NCBI RefSeq assembly: GCF_003574675.1
Contig: NZ_QOAZ01000026.1
Span: 1 to 53,535, forward strand
Direction of reading: 5' to 3'
DNA: 53,535 bases
From: Azohydromonas sediminis
GTDB taxonomy: Bacteria > Pseudomonadota > Gammaproteobacteria > Burkholderiales > Burkholderiaceae_C
Positions 1 through 10,363 of the stretch are shown one piece after another; position 1 is the first letter of the stretch, and every line of letters begins with the position of its first letter. The position numbers were made by a program, and so were the translations under genes. The notes beneath the pieces were generated by a model. The model worked only from the letters and a program-made list of their open reading frames with translations. It did no database searches and was not told the DNA's origin.

Positions 1-1
1 C

Positions 2-67
2 AAGATCGCACCGCAGTGGGTCGGTCTGGGCACAGGTGCGCCCGCAGCGGCCCTGGCGGCCGCGTAA
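2..67 (+). CDS. 3' end of an unidentified gene (partial)
   Basis: An open frame enters from the left edge and stops at a TAA at 65-67. It encodes a 21-residue Ala-rich tail ending GAPAAALAAA. Codon choice matches the coding style of the window, but the stretch is too short to identify a family. It could be chance. The 188 bases after it (68-255) hold no gene that I can support. Confidence 0.3.
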   Translation, partial: KIAPQWVGLGTGAPAAALAAA

Positions 68-255
68 GGGGTGCGGAAGATGAGAAATCGACCCGAATCA
101 AGCGCTGCGAAGCGCGCACGAGCCCGTCGCAGCGACATCACCCGCGCAGCAGCGCCGCGTGACGTTCGTTCCTCTGGCCCTGACGCCAACCCGACGGGCG
201 TCTGCGGCGATCAATTGCCTCTCAGCCTCTGAGGTGGCGCGCGGATGCGAGGCTG

Positions 256-1308
256 TCAGACCGCGGCGGCCAGCGTCTCGCGCAGCGCGTCGGTCGCACG
301 CAGCGCACCGACCTCGAGCCCGTTCCAGTTGACGAGCCGCGCCTGGCCAAGCTCGCGCACGAATGCGCGCTCGTCGTCGTCGAGTGTCACCAGCGCGTCG
401 ATCACCGCGGCCATCGCGACCTCGGCGGCGCGCGTCGCGCCGTCGTCGATCTTGAGCGCGACGCCCAGCCCGCGCGCGGGCAGCGCGGCGCAGTACACGC
501 CCTCGGCGCCGACCTTGCAGCACACGCGCTCGCCCAGGCGCTGCATCACGCGCGTGTCGAAGCGGTTGGTGCCGGCGACGATGAACGGCGCCGCCGCGAC
601 CGCGCGGCGCAGACGCCGCGCCGCAGCGGCATGCGCGGCCGACAGCCCCACGCCGGTGGCCACGCGCGCGAAGCCCAGCGCCAGCCGCGACAGCGCGATG
701 CCGTAGGTCGGGATCGAGCAGCCGTCGGTGCCCAGCGGCGCGGTGGCCGGGTCGAAGCCGGTGGCGGCCTGCAGCGCCGCGGTCACCTCGCGCATCACCG
801 GGTGGTGGCGCTGCACGTAGCCACGCACGAACGTGCGCGCGTCGGCACCGCGCGCCGCGGCCATCAGGCAGCCGAGGCCGACGAAGCCGGCGTGCTTGCC
901 CGAGCAGTTGTTGTGCAGCGCGCCCGGCACCTCGCCGGCCGCCGCCATCGCGCGCTGCACCGCCTCGCGCGATGGCCAGTGCACGCCGCACTCGAGTGCG
1001 CCGGCGTCGAGCCCGGCCTTGGCCAGCATCGCGGCCGCGGTGCGCACGTGCGCCGGCTCGCCGCTGTGCGACGCGCACGCGAGCGCGAGCTCGTCGTCGG
1101 TGAGGCCGAAGCGGTCGGCCGCGCCGCTGGCCACGAGCGGCAGCGCCTGCAGCAGCTTGACCGCCGAGCGCGGAAACACCGGCCGTTCGATGTCGCCGAG
1201 CGCGACGACGATGCGGCCGTCGGCGTCGACGACCGCCAGTGCGCCGCGGTGGCGCGACTCGACCAGCGTGCCGCGCCACGCGTCGACGAGGACCGGGTTC
1301 GCGTCCAT
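256..1308 (-). CDS. L-asparaginase II family protein
   Basis: 350 aa. It matches the asparaginase II family (PF06089 type), thought to hydrolyse L-asparagine to aspartate and ammonia in the cytoplasm. Visible family motifs are PRSAVK at residues 46-51, CASHSGE at 78-84 and NNCSGKHAGF at 133-142. The protein is full length and has no signal peptide. The ATG at 1308 was chosen because homology-like sequence begins there (MDANPVLVDAWRG); the upstream extension of the frame reads as low-complexity shadow. It is divergent from the DUF429 gene at 1358, with about 50 bp between them for both promoters. The family call is firm; substrate specificity is inferred. Confidence 0.85.
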   Translation of the reverse strand: MDANPVLVDAWRGTLVESRHRGALAVVDADGRIVVALGDIERPVFPRSAVKLLQALPLVASGAADRFGLTDDELALACASHSGEPAHVRTAAAMLAKAGLDAGALECGVHWPSREAVQRAMAAAGEVPGALHNNCSGKHAGFVGLGCLMAAARGADARTFVRGYVQRHHPVMREVTAALQAATGFDPATAPLGTDGCSIPTYGIALSRLALGFARVATGVGLSAAHAAAARRLRRAVAAAPFIVAGTNRFDTRVMQRLGERVCCKVGAEGVYCAALPARGLGVALKIDDGATRAAEVAMAAVIDALVTLDDDERAFVRELGQARLVNWNGLEVGALRATDALRETLAAAV

Positions 1309-1357
1309 GGGGGCCACTGTAGCGGCGTGCGGTGGCGCAAGACCCGACAATGCCCCG

Positions 1358-2227
1358 ATGCACCTCCCGTCCGTTCGGCCCTCGTTGCTCGGCGTCGACT
1401 TCACCTGCGCGCCCGGCCGGCGTAAGCCGATCGTGGCCGCGCACGGCACGCGAGCGGGCGACGTGCTGCGTCTGCAGTCGCTGCAGGAGATCACCACGCT
1501 GGCCGGCTTCGAGGCGCTGCTCGCGGCACCGGGGCCGTGGCTGGGCGCGTTCGACTTCCCGTTCGGGCTGCCGCGCGTGTTCGTCGATGCGCTCGCGCTC
1601 GGCGGCGACGCGCGCGCGGTGATCGGCGAGCTGCACCGCCGCTGTCCGACGCGCATGGCCCTGCGCGCCCTGATCGACGCGTGGGGCAACGCCCGCCCGC
1701 CCGGCCAGCGCCTGCCGCACCGCGCCACCGACACCGCGCTGCCCGGCGTCAGCTCGACGAGTCCGCTGCAGACGCGCTACGTGCCGGTGGGTTTCATGTA
1801 CTACGAGGGCTTTGCGCGGCTCGTGGCCGCCGGTGTCGACGTGCCCGGCCTGTGTGCCGGCGACGCCGCGCGCGTCGCGCTCGAGGCCTACCCCGGCTGG
1901 CTCGCGCACGCGCTGATCGGCCGGCGCTCGTACAAGAACCGTGACGGCGCCGACACGCTGATCGCGCGCAAAGACCTCGTCGACGTGCTCGAGCAGGGAC
2001 GCTCGCCGCTGGGCCTGCGGCTGAAGCTCACGCACGCGCAGCGCGACGCGCTGACCGCCGACGCCTTGGGCGACCGGCTCGACGCCGTGCTGTGCCTCGT
2101 CCAGGCGGCGTGGGCGTCGCGCCAGCCGGGCTATGGGCTGCCGGCCGAGGTCGACCCGGTCGAGGGCTGGATCGTCGGTGCGCAGACCGCGCGGGCGGCC
2201 ACGCCGGAGGTCGCGTGGACGTCCTGA
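1358..2227 (+). CDS. DUF429 domain protein
   Basis: 289 aa. It resembles the DUF429 family of RNase H-like fold proteins. It starts with a strand carrying an acidic residue (LLGVDFTCAP), has a second at FDFPFG, and later shows the family-like stretch AYPGWLAHALIGRRSYKNR. Members have no established function; a nuclease-like role is only suggested by the fold. The start is the ATG at 1358. The end overlaps the following antiporter gene by 13 bases, suggesting cotranscription. No signal peptide or membrane segment is visible. Confidence 0.7.
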   Translation: MHLPSVRPSLLGVDFTCAPGRRKPIVAAHGTRAGDVLRLQSLQEITTLAGFEALLAAPGPWLGAFDFPFGLPRVFVDALALGGDARAVIGELHRRCPTRMALRALIDAWGNARPPGQRLPHRATDTALPGVSSTSPLQTRYVPVGFMYYEGFARLVAAGVDVPGLCAGDAARVALEAYPGWLAHALIGRRSYKNRDGADTLIARKDLVDVLEQGRSPLGLRLKLTHAQRDALTADALGDRLDAVLCLVQAAWASRQPGYGLPAEVDPVEGWIVGAQTARAATPEVAWTS

Positions 2228-3678
2228 ACCTCGTGCTGTTCGTGACCGGGGCGCTGGTGTTTGCCAGCGTACTCACCGGGCTGTTCTCGGCGCGCGCCGG
2301 GTTCTCGTTCCTGCTCGTGTTCCTCGGCGCCGGCATGCTCGCCGGCGAGGACGGGCCCGGCGGCGTCGAGTTCGACGACTTCCGCCTCGCGTTCTGGGTC
2401 GGCAATGCGGCGCTGGCGGTGATCCTGCTCGACGGCGGGCTGCGCACGGCGCTGGGCACCTTCCGCACCGGGCTGAAGCCGGCGCTGGGGCTGGCCACGG
2501 TCGGCGTCGTCGTCAGCGCCGCGCTCACCGGCGCGGCCGCGGCGTGGCTGCTCGACGTCGACTGGCGCCTCGGGCTGCTCGCCGGCGCGATCGTCGGCTC
2601 GACCGACGCGGCCGCGGTGTTCTCGCTGATGCGCACCAGCCAGCTGCGCCTGAACGAGCGCATGGCCACGACGCTCGAGATCGAGTCGGGCATCAACGAC
2701 CCGATGGCCGTGTTCCTGACGATGATGCTGATCACCTGGATCACGGCGCCGCAGGGCCACGACGCGGCGTCGCTGGCGCTGCTCTTCGCGCAGCAGGCCG
2801 GTGGCGGTCTCGTCGTGGGGCTGGCCGGCGGCTGGATCGTCGGCAGCCTGCTCAACCGCATCCGCCTCGTCGGCGAGTTCGAGGCGCTCGGCGCGCTGCT
2901 GCTGCTGTCATCGGGGGTGGCGGTGTTCGCCGGCGCGAACATGGCGGGCGGTTCGGGGTTCCTCGCGGTGTACCTGTACGGGCTGGTCGTGCGCCACCGA
3001 GCCGAGGCGCTCGTGCTCAGCGCGCTAGCGGCGATGGACGGCTACGCGTGGCTCGCGCAGGCGGCGATGTTCCTGCTGCTGGGGCTGCTCGTGACGCCGA
3101 CGCGCCTGATGGACCATCTGCTGCCGGCGCTCGGCGTGGCTGCGGTGCTGATGCTCGTCGCGCGGCCGGTGGCGGTGTGGCTGTGCCTCGCGCCGCTGCG
3201 GTTCAAGGCCGCCGAGATCGCGTTCGTCTCGTGGGTCGGGCTGCGCGGCGCGGTGCCAATCGTGCTGGCGGTGTTCCCGATGGTCGCCGGCGTGCCGCAG
3301 GCGCGGCTGCTGTTCGACGTCGCGTTCGTCGTCGTGCTCGCGTCGCTGCTGCTGCAGGGCACGACGATGCGCTGGGCCGCGCAGCGCTTCGGCGTCAACC
3401 TGCCCGACGTCGCCGACGAGCCGGCGCACCGCGCGGTGTTCGGCGACTTCGTGCTCGACGGCGGCACCCCGCTGGCCGACCTGTGCGGCTTCTACGGCCT
3501 GCCGCTGCCCGAGGAGGGGCCGCGCGACCTCGCCGGCTGGCTCGCTTGGCGGCTCGGGCGCCCGCCGGTGGTCGGCGACACGACGGAGTGGGCCGGCGCG
3601 CAGTTCAGCGTGCGCGCGCTCGACGGCGGGCGCATCGCGCGCGTCGGTCTGCGCCTCGGTGCGCCCGCCGAGCCATGA
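2215..3678 (+). CDS. CPA1-type potassium/proton antiporter (NhaP2/CvrA-like)
   Basis: 487 aa inner-membrane antiporter exchanging K+ (or Na+) for H+. About twelve hydrophobic helices fill residues 1-400. Family hallmarks are the acidic ion-binding stretch GSTDAAAVFSLM followed by ESGINDPMAVFLT, and WVGLRGAVPIVLA. The last 85 residues form a soluble regulatory-type domain as in NhaP2/CvrA. The GTG start at 2215 is preceded by GGAGG at 2206-2210 and overlaps the DUF429 stop. A longer ATG start at 2092 would run through DUF429 coding sequence and is rejected. The transported ion cannot be settled from sequence. Confidence 0.85.
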   Translation: MDVLNLVLFVTGALVFASVLTGLFSARAGFSFLLVFLGAGMLAGEDGPGGVEFDDFRLAFWVGNAALAVILLDGGLRTALGTFRTGLKPALGLATVGVVVSAALTGAAAAWLLDVDWRLGLLAGAIVGSTDAAAVFSLMRTSQLRLNERMATTLEIESGINDPMAVFLTMMLITWITAPQGHDAASLALLFAQQAGGGLVVGLAGGWIVGSLLNRIRLVGEFEALGALLLLSSGVAVFAGANMAGGSGFLAVYLYGLVVRHRAEALVLSALAAMDGYAWLAQAAMFLLLGLLVTPTRLMDHLLPALGVAAVLMLVARPVAVWLCLAPLRFKAAEIAFVSWVGLRGAVPIVLAVFPMVAGVPQARLLFDVAFVVVLASLLLQGTTMRWAAQRFGVNLPDVADEPAHRAVFGDFVLDGGTPLADLCGFYGLPLPEEGPRDLAGWLAWRLGRPPVVGDTTEWAGAQFSVRALDGGRIARVGLRLGAPAEP

Positions 3679-3759
3679 CCGCGGGCGGGCGGCATGCGCG
3701 CCAGCCGCCGAGGCCCACTCGCGCCGGGAACCGGCCGCGGGTCGGGGCGTCGAAGGCGG

Positions 3760-4110
3760 ATGGCAAAGTCGCGCCAACGTCGGGGGGTCGCCGGTCTGGT
3801 CGGCGGTGTGTTCGCGCTGCTCGCGCGGCTCGTGCTGATCGTCGCCGGGGCCTTGTTCTTCGTCAGCGCGATGATCGCTGCGCTGATCGCCTCGGCGGTG
3901 CTGCTGCTGTGGTCGCTGCTGACCGGGCGGCGGCCAACGCTGGTGCAGTTCCCCGACGGCCGCTGGATGTTTCGCGCCCGCCGCGCCGCGCAGCAGCCAC
4001 CGGCCGGTCGCGCGCGCCGCGACGTGCCGGGCGACGTGATCGACGTCGAGGTGCGCGAAGTGCGAAGTGGGGGCCGGGAGCCCCCGCGCGACCGCAGCGC
4101 CGGCGACTGA
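3760..4110 (+). CDS. small membrane protein of unknown function
   Basis: 116 aa. A basic N-terminus (MAKSRQRRG) is followed by one long or two short hydrophobic helices at about residues 13-50, then a soluble tail with [13 protein letters not shown] and a run of charged residues ([10 protein letters not shown]). I do not recognise a family. The ATG at 3760 was preferred over the frame start at 3694, because the upstream part is arginine/glycine-rich and not protein-like. It lies between the antiporter and the helicase on the same strand. Confidence 0.55.
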   Translation: MAKSRQRRGVAGLVGGVFALLARLVLIVAGALFFVSAMIAALIASAVLLLWSLLTGRRPTLVQFPDGRWMFRARRAAQQPPAGRARRDVPGDVIDVEVREVRSGGREPPRDRSAGD

Positions 4111-4171
4111 CGCGCGGGTCCGCGCCGCGCGCATTGCGCGGGCGTCGCGTGCGCCTTTGTCGGTGCCGGCC

Positions 4172-6676
4172 GTGAATGCCGAGGCCTGGTTCGCCGCGCG
4201 TGGATGGACGCCGTTCGACTTCCAGCGCCGCGTCTGGGCCGCGATGGCCGCGGGTGCCAGCGGCCTGCTGCACGCGACGACCGGCAGCGGCAAGACCCAC
4301 GCCGCGTGGCTCGGCGCGCTGCAGCGCGCCGCCGAACTCGGCGTGCCGATGCGCGGCACGGCGCCGCCGCTGGGGTTGCTGTGGCTCACGCCGATGCGCG
4401 CCCTCGCCGCCGACACCGTGCGCGCGCTGCGCGAGCCCCTGGCGGACCTCGCGCCGGCGTGGAGCGTCGGCCTGCGCACCGGCGACACGCCCGCCGCCGA
4501 GCGCGCGCGCCAGGACCGCCGGCTGCCCACCGCGCTCGTCACCACGCCCGAGTCGCTGAGCCTGCTGCTCACGCGCGCCGACGCGCGCGAGCGGCTGCGA
4601 GGCGTGCACACCGTCGTCGTCGACGAGTGGCACGAGCTGATCGGCAACAAGCGCGGTGTGCAGGTGCAGCTCGCGCTCGCGCGGCTCAAGCGCTGGAACC
4701 CGGCGCTCGTCACCTGGGGACTCAGCGCGACGCTGGGCAACCTCGACGAGGCGATGCACACGCTCGTCGGCGCTGGCGGCACGCTCGTGCAGGGCCGGCT
4801 CGACAAGCCGCTCGTGATCGACACGCTGCTGCCGCACGAGCCCGGGCGCTTCAGCTGGGGCGGGCACCTCGGTGCCCAGATGCTGCCGCCGGTCGTCGAC
4901 GAGGTCGAGCGCTCGTCGACGACGCTCGTCTTCACGAACACCCGCAGCCAGGCCGAGATCTGGTACCAGCTGCTGCTCGCGGCGCGGCCCGACTGGGCCG
5001 GCCTCGTCGCGCTGCACCATGGCTCGCTCGACAAGGCGGTGCGCGAGTGGGTCGAGCTCGGGCTGAAGGACGGGCGGCTGAAGGCCGTCGTGGCCACGTC
5101 GTCGCTCGACCTCGGCGTCGACTTCCTGCCCGTCGAGCGCGTGCTGCAGATCGGCAGCGCGAAGGGGGTGGCGCGCCTGCTGCAGCGCGCCGGGCGCAGC
5201 GGCCATGCGCCCGGGCGCGCGAGCCGCGTGACGCTGGTGCCGACGAACACGCTCGAGCTCGTCGAGGCCACGGCGGCGCGCCGCGCCGCGCTCGCCGGCC
5301 GGGTCGAGTCGCGCGCGAGCCCCCACAAGCCGCTCGACGTACTGGTCCAGCACCTCGTCACCGTCGCGCTCGGCGGCGGCTTCGAGCCCGACGCGCTGTT
5401 CGACGAGGTGCGCACCGCGCCGGCGTACCGCGACCTGACGCGCGACGAGTTCGACTGGGCGCTGGCCTTCGTCGTGCAGGGCGGCACGAGCCTCGCGGCG
5501 TACCCGGAGTATCACCGCGTGCAGCGCGGCGACGACGGCGTGTACCGCGTCGTCGACCGCGGCATCGCGCACCGCCACCGGCTGCAGGTCGGCACGATCG
5601 TCAGCGACGCGTCGATGCAGGTGAAGTGGCTCTCGGGCGGCACGATCGGCACGATCGAGGAGGGCTTCATCGCGCGGCTGAAGCCCGGCGACCACTTCGT
5701 CTTCGCGGGCCGCGTGCTCGAGTACATGCGCACGCGGGAGATGACGGCCTACGTGCGCAAGGCGAGCAAGCCGAAGGGCATCGTGCCGTCGTGGGCCGGC
5801 AGCAAGATGCCGCTGTCGAGTGAGATGGCCGACGCCGTGCAGGCGCTGCTCGAAGGCTTCGCGCGCGGCGACCTCGCCGACCGCGCCGAGCCCGAGATCG
5901 GGGCCGCCGCGCCGATGCTCGCGACGCAGCAGCAGCGCTCGCGGCTGCCGCGCGCCGGGCGGCTGCTCGTCGAGCGCTACCGCTCGCGCGAGGGCGAGCA
6001 CCTGTTCCTGTACCCGTTCGGCGGGCGCCTCGTGCACGGCGGCCTCGCGCAGCTGCTCGCGTGGCGGCTCGCGCGCGCCGCGCCGAACACGTACTCGCTG
6101 TCGATCAACGACTACGGCATCGAGATCCTCGCCGCGAAGCCGCTGGACCTCGCGCCGCTGCGCGACGGCAGCCTGTTCGCGACGACGGACCTGATGGCCG
6201 ACGTGCTCGCGAGCCTGGGCAGCGGCGCGCTCGCGCAGCGGCGCTTCCGCGAGATCGCGCGCGTCGCGGGCCTCGTGTTCAGCGGCTACCCCGGTGCGCC
6301 GAAGAGCCTGCGCCAGCTGCAGGCCTCCTCCAGCCTGTTCTACGAGGTGTTCCGCAAGTACGACGCCGGCAACCTGCTGCTCGCGCAGGCCGAGCAGGAG
6401 GTGCTCGCGCAAGAGCTCGAGATCGGCCGCCTCGAGGCGGTGCTGCGCCGCATGGCCGCCGCGCCGCTGGACTTCGTCGAGCTCGCGGCGCCGAGCCCGT
6501 TCGCGCTGCCGCTGATGGTCGAGCGGCTGCGCGAGCAGCTGACGACCGAGAAGCTGAAGGACCGCCTCGCGCGCATCCTCGCCGAGGCCGAAGCTGCGGT
6601 CGATGCCGATGCCGCCGCGGCCGCCGTGCCGGTACGATCCGGCACCCGACCCCGCAGGAGACGCCCCGATGAGTGA
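4172..6676 (+). CDS. Lhr-like DEXH-box helicase (ligase-associated type)
   Basis: About 834 aa superfamily 2 ATP-dependent helicase of the shorter Lhr-like 'ligase-associated' class. Motifs from the chosen start: TTGSGKT (Walker A) at 36-42, DEWH (motif II) at 151-154, SATLGN (motif III) at 185-190, and QRAGRSGH (motif VI) near 340. The C-terminal half has the Lhr winged-helix/beta region. The GTG at 4172 gives the first family-like residues ([12 protein letters not shown]); a start at 4067 would add a low-complexity leader. The family usually sits with a DNA ligase, an exonuclease and a phosphoesterase for repair, but none is in this window. The stop overlaps the next gene's start by 8 bases. 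Confidence 0.85.
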   Translation: MNAEAWFAARGWTPFDFQRRVWAAMAAGASGLLHATTGSGKTHAAWLGALQRAAELGVPMRGTAPPLGLLWLTPMRALAADTVRALREPLADLAPAWSVGLRTGDTPAAERARQDRRLPTALVTTPESLSLLLTRADARERLRGVHTVVVDEWHELIGNKRGVQVQLALARLKRWNPALVTWGLSATLGNLDEAMHTLVGAGGTLVQGRLDKPLVIDTLLPHEPGRFSWGGHLGAQMLPPVVDEVERSSTTLVFTNTRSQAEIWYQLLLAARPDWAGLVALHHGSLDKAVREWVELGLKDGRLKAVVATSSLDLGVDFLPVERVLQIGSAKGVARLLQRAGRSGHAPGRASRVTLVPTNTLELVEATAARRAALAGRVESRASPHKPLDVLVQHLVTVALGGGFEPDALFDEVRTAPAYRDLTRDEFDWALAFVVQGGTSLAAYPEYHRVQRGDDGVYRVVDRGIAHRHRLQVGTIVSDASMQVKWLSGGTIGTIEEGFIARLKPGDHFVFAGRVLEYMRTREMTAYVRKASKPKGIVPSWAGSKMPLSSEMADAVQALLEGFARGDLADRAEPEIGAAAPMLATQQQRSRLPRAGRLLVERYRSREGEHLFLYPFGGRLVHGGLAQLLAWRLARAAPNTYSLSINDYGIEILAAKPLDLAPLRDGSLFATTDLMADVLASLGSGALAQRRFREIARVAGLVFSGYPGAPKSLRQLQASSSLFYEVFRKYDAGNLLLAQAEQEVLAQELEIGRLEAVLRRMAAAPLDFVELAAPSPFALPLMVERLREQLTTEKLKDRLARILAEAEAAVDADAAAAAVPVRSGTRPRRRRPDE

Positions 6677-7454
6677 ACCGCTGGTGCTCGCCGCGACCGA
6701 CGGCGCGGTGCGCACGCTGACGCTGAACCGCCCGCACGCCCTAAACAGCTTCACCGCCGCGATGCACGCCGAGCTGCGCGCCGCGCTCGACGCGGCGGCC
6801 GACGACGTGGCCGTGCGCTGCGTCGTCGTCACCGGCGCCGGGCGCGGCTTCTGTGCCGGCCAGGACCTCAACGACGCCGGCATGGCCGGCGACGACGTCG
6901 ACGTCGGCGAGGTCATCGAGCGGCTGTACCGGCCGCTCGCGCTGCGCGTGCGCTCGATGCCGGTGCCGGTGATCGCGGCGGTCAACGGCGTGGCCGCCGG
7001 GGCCGGGGCCAACTTCGCGCTCGGCTGCGACATCGTCGTCGCGGCGCGTTCGGCGAGCTTCATCCAGGCGTTTTCGAAGATCGGGCTGATCCCCGACTGC
7101 GGCGGCACCTGGCTGCTGCCGCACCTGGTCGGCCGCGCGCGCGCGCTGGCGCTCGCGATGACGGGCGACAAGCTCAGCGCCGCCGACGCGCAGGCGATGG
7201 GCCTGATCTGGCAGTGCGTCGACGACGACGCGTTCGCCGACACCGTGAAGGCGCTCGCGCAGCGGCTCGCCGCGATGCCGACGAAGGCGCTCGCCGACAC
7301 GCGGCGTGCGATCGACACGGCGGCGCAGCTGAGCTACGCCGACGCGCTGCGGCTCGAGGCCGACCTGCAGCGCGAGCTCGGCCGTGCGCACGACTACCGC
7401 GAGGGCGTCGCAGCGTTCCTCGAGAAGCGCAAGCCCACGTTCCGCGACCGCTGA
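6669..7454 (+). CDS. paaG: enoyl-CoA hydratase/isomerase family protein (PaaG-like)
   Basis: 261 aa crotonase-fold enzyme. The oxyanion-hole segments are [14 protein letters not shown] and the stretch around [17 protein letters not shown], with the usual family ending RKPTFRDR. The pattern is closest to PaaG, the ring-opening isomerase of phenylacetyl-CoA catabolism, but no other paa gene is in the window, so an ordinary enoyl-CoA hydratase or isomerase remains possible. GGAG at 6657-6660 precedes the ATG by 8 bases. The gene is probably cotranscribed with the helicase upstream and the FAD oxidoreductase 2 bases downstream. Confidence 0.8.
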   Translation: MSEPLVLAATDGAVRTLTLNRPHALNSFTAAMHAELRAALDAAADDVAVRCVVVTGAGRGFCAGQDLNDAGMAGDDVDVGEVIERLYRPLALRVRSMPVPVIAAVNGVAAGAGANFALGCDIVVAARSASFIQAFSKIGLIPDCGGTWLLPHLVGRARALALAMTGDKLSAADAQAMGLIWQCVDDDAFADTVKALAQRLAAMPTKALADTRRAIDTAAQLSYADALRLEADLQRELGRAHDYREGVAAFLEKRKPTFRDR

Positions 7455-7456
7455 CG

Positions 7457-8578
7457 ATGACGGGCGAAGCGGTCGACGCCGTCGTCGTCGGCGCCGGCGT
7501 CGTCGGGCTGGCGGTCGCGCGGGCGCTCGCGCTCGCCGGGCGTGAGGTCGCCGTCGTCGAGCGCGAGACCGCGATCGGCACCGTCACCAGCGCGCGCAAC
7601 AGCGAGGTCATCCACGCCGGGCTGTACTACCCGAGCGGTTCGCTGAAGGCGCGGCTCGCCGTGCGCGGGCGCGAGCAGCTCTACGCGTACTGCGCCGAGC
7701 GCGGCGTCGCGCACCGGCGCTGCGGCAAGCTGATCGTCGCGACCGACGCGGGCCAACTCGACGCGCTGCGCGCGCTGCAGGCGCAGGCGCACGCGAACGG
7801 CGTCGCCGACGTGCGGTGGTTGGAACGTGATGAGCTGCTGGCGATGGAGCCGGCGCTGCACGCCGTCGCCGCGCTGCATTCGCCGTCGACCGGCATCGTC
7901 GACAGCCACGCGCTGATGCTCGCGCTGCAGGGCGACGCCGAGCGGTGCGGCGCGGTGCTCGCGTTCGCGAGCCCGGTGCTCGGCGGCCGTGTCGTCGCGG
8001 GCGGCATCGAGCTCGACGTCGGCGGCGACGCCCCGATGACGCTGCGCGCACGCGCCGTGGTCAACGCCGCCGGCCTCGACGCGCCGGCGCTCGCGGCGCG
8101 GCTGGCGGGGCTCGATGCGCAGCACGTGCCGCACGCGCACTTCTGCAAGGGCAGCTACTTCGCGCTCACGGGCAAGGCGCCGTTCTCGCGCCTCGTCTAT
8201 CCGCTGCACGACGCCGCGGGGCTGGGCGTGCACTTGACGCTGGACCTCGCCGGGCAGGCGCGCTTCGGCCCCGACACCGAGTGGCTGCCCGACGGCGCGC
8301 CGATCGACTACCGCGTCGACCCGGCGCGCCGCAACGCGTTCTACGCCGCGATCCGCCGCTACTGGCCCGCGCTGCCCGACGGCGCGCTGCAGCCGGCCTA
8401 CAGCGGCGTGCGCCCGAAGATCGCCGGCCCCGGCGAGCCGGCGGCCGACTTCGTGATCGCCGGCCCGGCCGACCACGGCGTACCGGGCCTCGTGAACCTG
8501 TTCGGCATCGAGTCGCCGGGGCTGACCGCGTGCCTCGCGATCGGCGACGAAGTCGTCGCGCGGCTGGGCGCTGCGTGA
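7457..8578 (+). CDS. FAD-dependent oxidoreductase (DAO family, L-2-hydroxyglutarate oxidase-like)
   Basis: 373 aa. The N-terminal Rossmann fold has G12-x-G14-x-x-G17 ([15 protein letters not shown]) and the acidic end VVERE for FAD. The motif [15 protein letters not shown] and the late stretch [17 protein letters not shown] are typical of L-2-hydroxyglutarate oxidase/dehydrogenase relatives. It probably oxidises a 2-hydroxy or 2-amino acid. The ATG at 7457 follows the paaG-like stop after 2 bases, implying one operon. Substrate is not determinable here. Confidence 0.75.
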   Translation: MTGEAVDAVVVGAGVVGLAVARALALAGREVAVVERETAIGTVTSARNSEVIHAGLYYPSGSLKARLAVRGREQLYAYCAERGVAHRRCGKLIVATDAGQLDALRALQAQAHANGVADVRWLERDELLAMEPALHAVAALHSPSTGIVDSHALMLALQGDAERCGAVLAFASPVLGGRVVAGGIELDVGGDAPMTLRARAVVNAAGLDAPALAARLAGLDAQHVPHAHFCKGSYFALTGKAPFSRLVYPLHDAAGLGVHLTLDLAGQARFGPDTEWLPDGAPIDYRVDPARRNAFYAAIRRYWPALPDGALQPAYSGVRPKIAGPGEPAADFVIAGPADHGVPGLVNLFGIESPGLTACLAIGDEVVARLGAA

Positions 8579-8657
8579 TGCCCCTGCGCTGTGCCAACGC
8601 AGCGGGCGACGCTACGCTTCGTGACCGCCGCCCCTGGACGACGCCCCGCCGCTTTCG

Positions 8658-10313
8658 ATGACCCGCCCCGCCACCGCCTCGCACCGCTGGGCCCACGCGC
8701 TCGCGCGCTGGTTCGACGCCAACATCCTCGAGCTCGGCCGCGAGATGCGGCTGTCGTACCTGCCGCCGCTGATGGTCTACGTCGCGGCCGGCATCTCGGG
8801 GCTGACCGGCATCGTCGGCACCTTCTTCGTCAAGGAGTACCTCGGGCTGTCGGCCGAGTTCCTCGCCGCGCTGGGCTTCTGGGCCGGGCTGCCGTGGGCG
8901 CTGAAGATGCCGGTGGGCCACCTCGTCGACCTGATGTGGCGCTACAAGGCCGGGCTGATCTACCTCGGCGCGCTGCTGCTCGCGGCGAGCCTGTTCATCA
9001 TGATCGGCCTGCTGGCCGAACGTGCCGCGATGGCCGCGGTGCTGCCGGTCGAGACCTGGTTCGTGATCTCGGCGCTGCTCGGGCCCGTGGGCTACGTGCT
9101 GCAGGACGTCGTCGCCGACGCGATGACGGTCGAGGCCGTGCCGCGCGTCGACGAGCGCGGCCAGCCGCTGCCCGAGGACCAGCGCCGGCTGATGAACACG
9201 ACGGTGCAGACGCTCGGGCGCGTCGCGATCATCGGCGGCAGCGTGCTCGTGTCGCTCGTCAACGTCGTGATGTTCGCCGGCGCGGCGGCGCTGCCCGAGG
9301 CCGAGAAGGTCGCGATCTACACGCGCGTGTACGAGCTCGCGCTCGTGATCCCGGTCGTCTCGGTGGCCGGCGTCGTGCTCGCGCGCTGGGTCTGGCGGCG
9401 CGAGCTCGGCCGGCTGAAGGCCAGCGGCGTCGCGCACGACGACGCGCTGCGGCTGCTGGCCGCGCAGCCCGAGCCGCCGCCGGTCAACTGGTGGATCCTC
9501 GGCGGCGGGCTGCTGTTCGCCGTCGTCTCGGTCGGCCTCGGTGTGGCGAACATCCCCGCGGCGCAGGAGATCGTGTTCGCGCTGTCGATGGCGATCATCG
9601 TGTTCCTGATCGTCAAGCTCACCGGCGAGCTCACGCCCGAGGCGCGCCACACGTTGATCGGCACCGCGATCGTCGTGTTCGTGTTCCGCGCGCTGCCCGG
9701 CCCCGGCGCCGGCTCGACGTGGTGGATGATCGACGTGCTGGGCTTCGACCAGCAGTTCCTCGCGACGCTGTCGCTGATCGCCAGCGTGCTGACGCTCGCG
9801 GGGCTGTTCCTGTTTCGCCGCTACATGGGCGACCACTCGATCACGCACATCGTCGCGATGCTGACCGTCGTCGGCACCGTGCTCGCGCTGCCGACGGTGG
9901 GCATGTACTACGGGCTGCACGAGTGGACCGCGGCGCGCACCGGCGGCGTCGTCGACGCGCGCTTCATCGCGATCGTCGACACCGCGCTCGAGTCGCCGCT
10001 GGGGCAGATCGCGATGGTGCCGATGCTCGCGTGGATCGCGCGCTCGGCGCCCGAGCGGCTGAAGGCGACCTACTTCGCCGTGATGGCCTCGTTCACGAAC
10101 CTCGCGCTGTCGGCGTCTCAGCTCGGCACCAAGTACCTGAACCAGTGGTTCACCGTGACGCGCGAAGTCAAGGACCCGCTGACCGGCGTCGTCAGCGTAC
10201 CGGCCGACTACAGCCAGCTCGGTCACCTGCTGATCACGACGACGACGCTGGGCTTCGTGCTGCCGTTCGTCGCGATCGCGTTCATCCGGCTGAGCCGCTT
10301 CCGCAGCGCGTAG
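8658..10313 (+). CDS. BT1-family (folate-biopterin transporter type) membrane protein
   Basis: 551 aa with about twelve to fourteen hydrophobic helices. Features such as EYLGLSAEFLAALGFWAGLPWALKMP (near residues 55-80), a conserved VVADAMTVE segment and a long C-terminal bundle resemble the BT1 folate/biopterin transporter family within the major facilitator group. The solute is unknown. A soluble loop lies around residues 245-275. The gene follows the FAD oxidoreductase by 79 bases and precedes hoxF by 50, all on one strand, so it may be part of either transcription unit. Confidence 0.6.
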   Translation: MTRPATASHRWAHALARWFDANILELGREMRLSYLPPLMVYVAAGISGLTGIVGTFFVKEYLGLSAEFLAALGFWAGLPWALKMPVGHLVDLMWRYKAGLIYLGALLLAASLFIMIGLLAERAAMAAVLPVETWFVISALLGPVGYVLQDVVADAMTVEAVPRVDERGQPLPEDQRRLMNTTVQTLGRVAIIGGSVLVSLVNVVMFAGAAALPEAEKVAIYTRVYELALVIPVVSVAGVVLARWVWRRELGRLKASGVAHDDALRLLAAQPEPPPVNWWILGGGLLFAVVSVGLGVANIPAAQEIVFALSMAIIVFLIVKLTGELTPEARHTLIGTAIVVFVFRALPGPGAGSTWWMIDVLGFDQQFLATLSLIASVLTLAGLFLFRRYMGDHSITHIVAMLTVVGTVLALPTVGMYYGLHEWTAARTGGVVDARFIAIVDTALESPLGQIAMVPMLAWIARSAPERLKATYFAVMASFTNLALSASQLGTKYLNQWFTVTREVKDPLTGVVSVPADYSQLGHLLITTTTLGFVLPFVAIAFIRLSRFRSA

Positions 10314-10363
10314 GCGCGGCGGCGCGGTGCCCATGCAGACCGCTCGGTCATGGCCGGGCCGTC

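Noticed and set aside
98-2035. 645-aa minus-strand frame across the asparaginase and DUF429 genes
   Set aside because: Overlaps two real genes in other frames and reads as low-complexity Arg/Ala/Gly sequence.
3025-7318. 820-aa and 1151-aa minus-strand open frames over the antiporter, helicase and enoyl-CoA genes
   Set aside because: Both lie opposite recognisable genes and have arginine/alanine/glutamine-rich shadow composition. No ribosome-binding site or domain supports them.
8166-10334. 722-aa minus-strand frame opposite the BT1-type transporter
   Set aside because: Extremely rich in R, H, D, Q and G, as expected for the complement of a GC-rich membrane protein gene.
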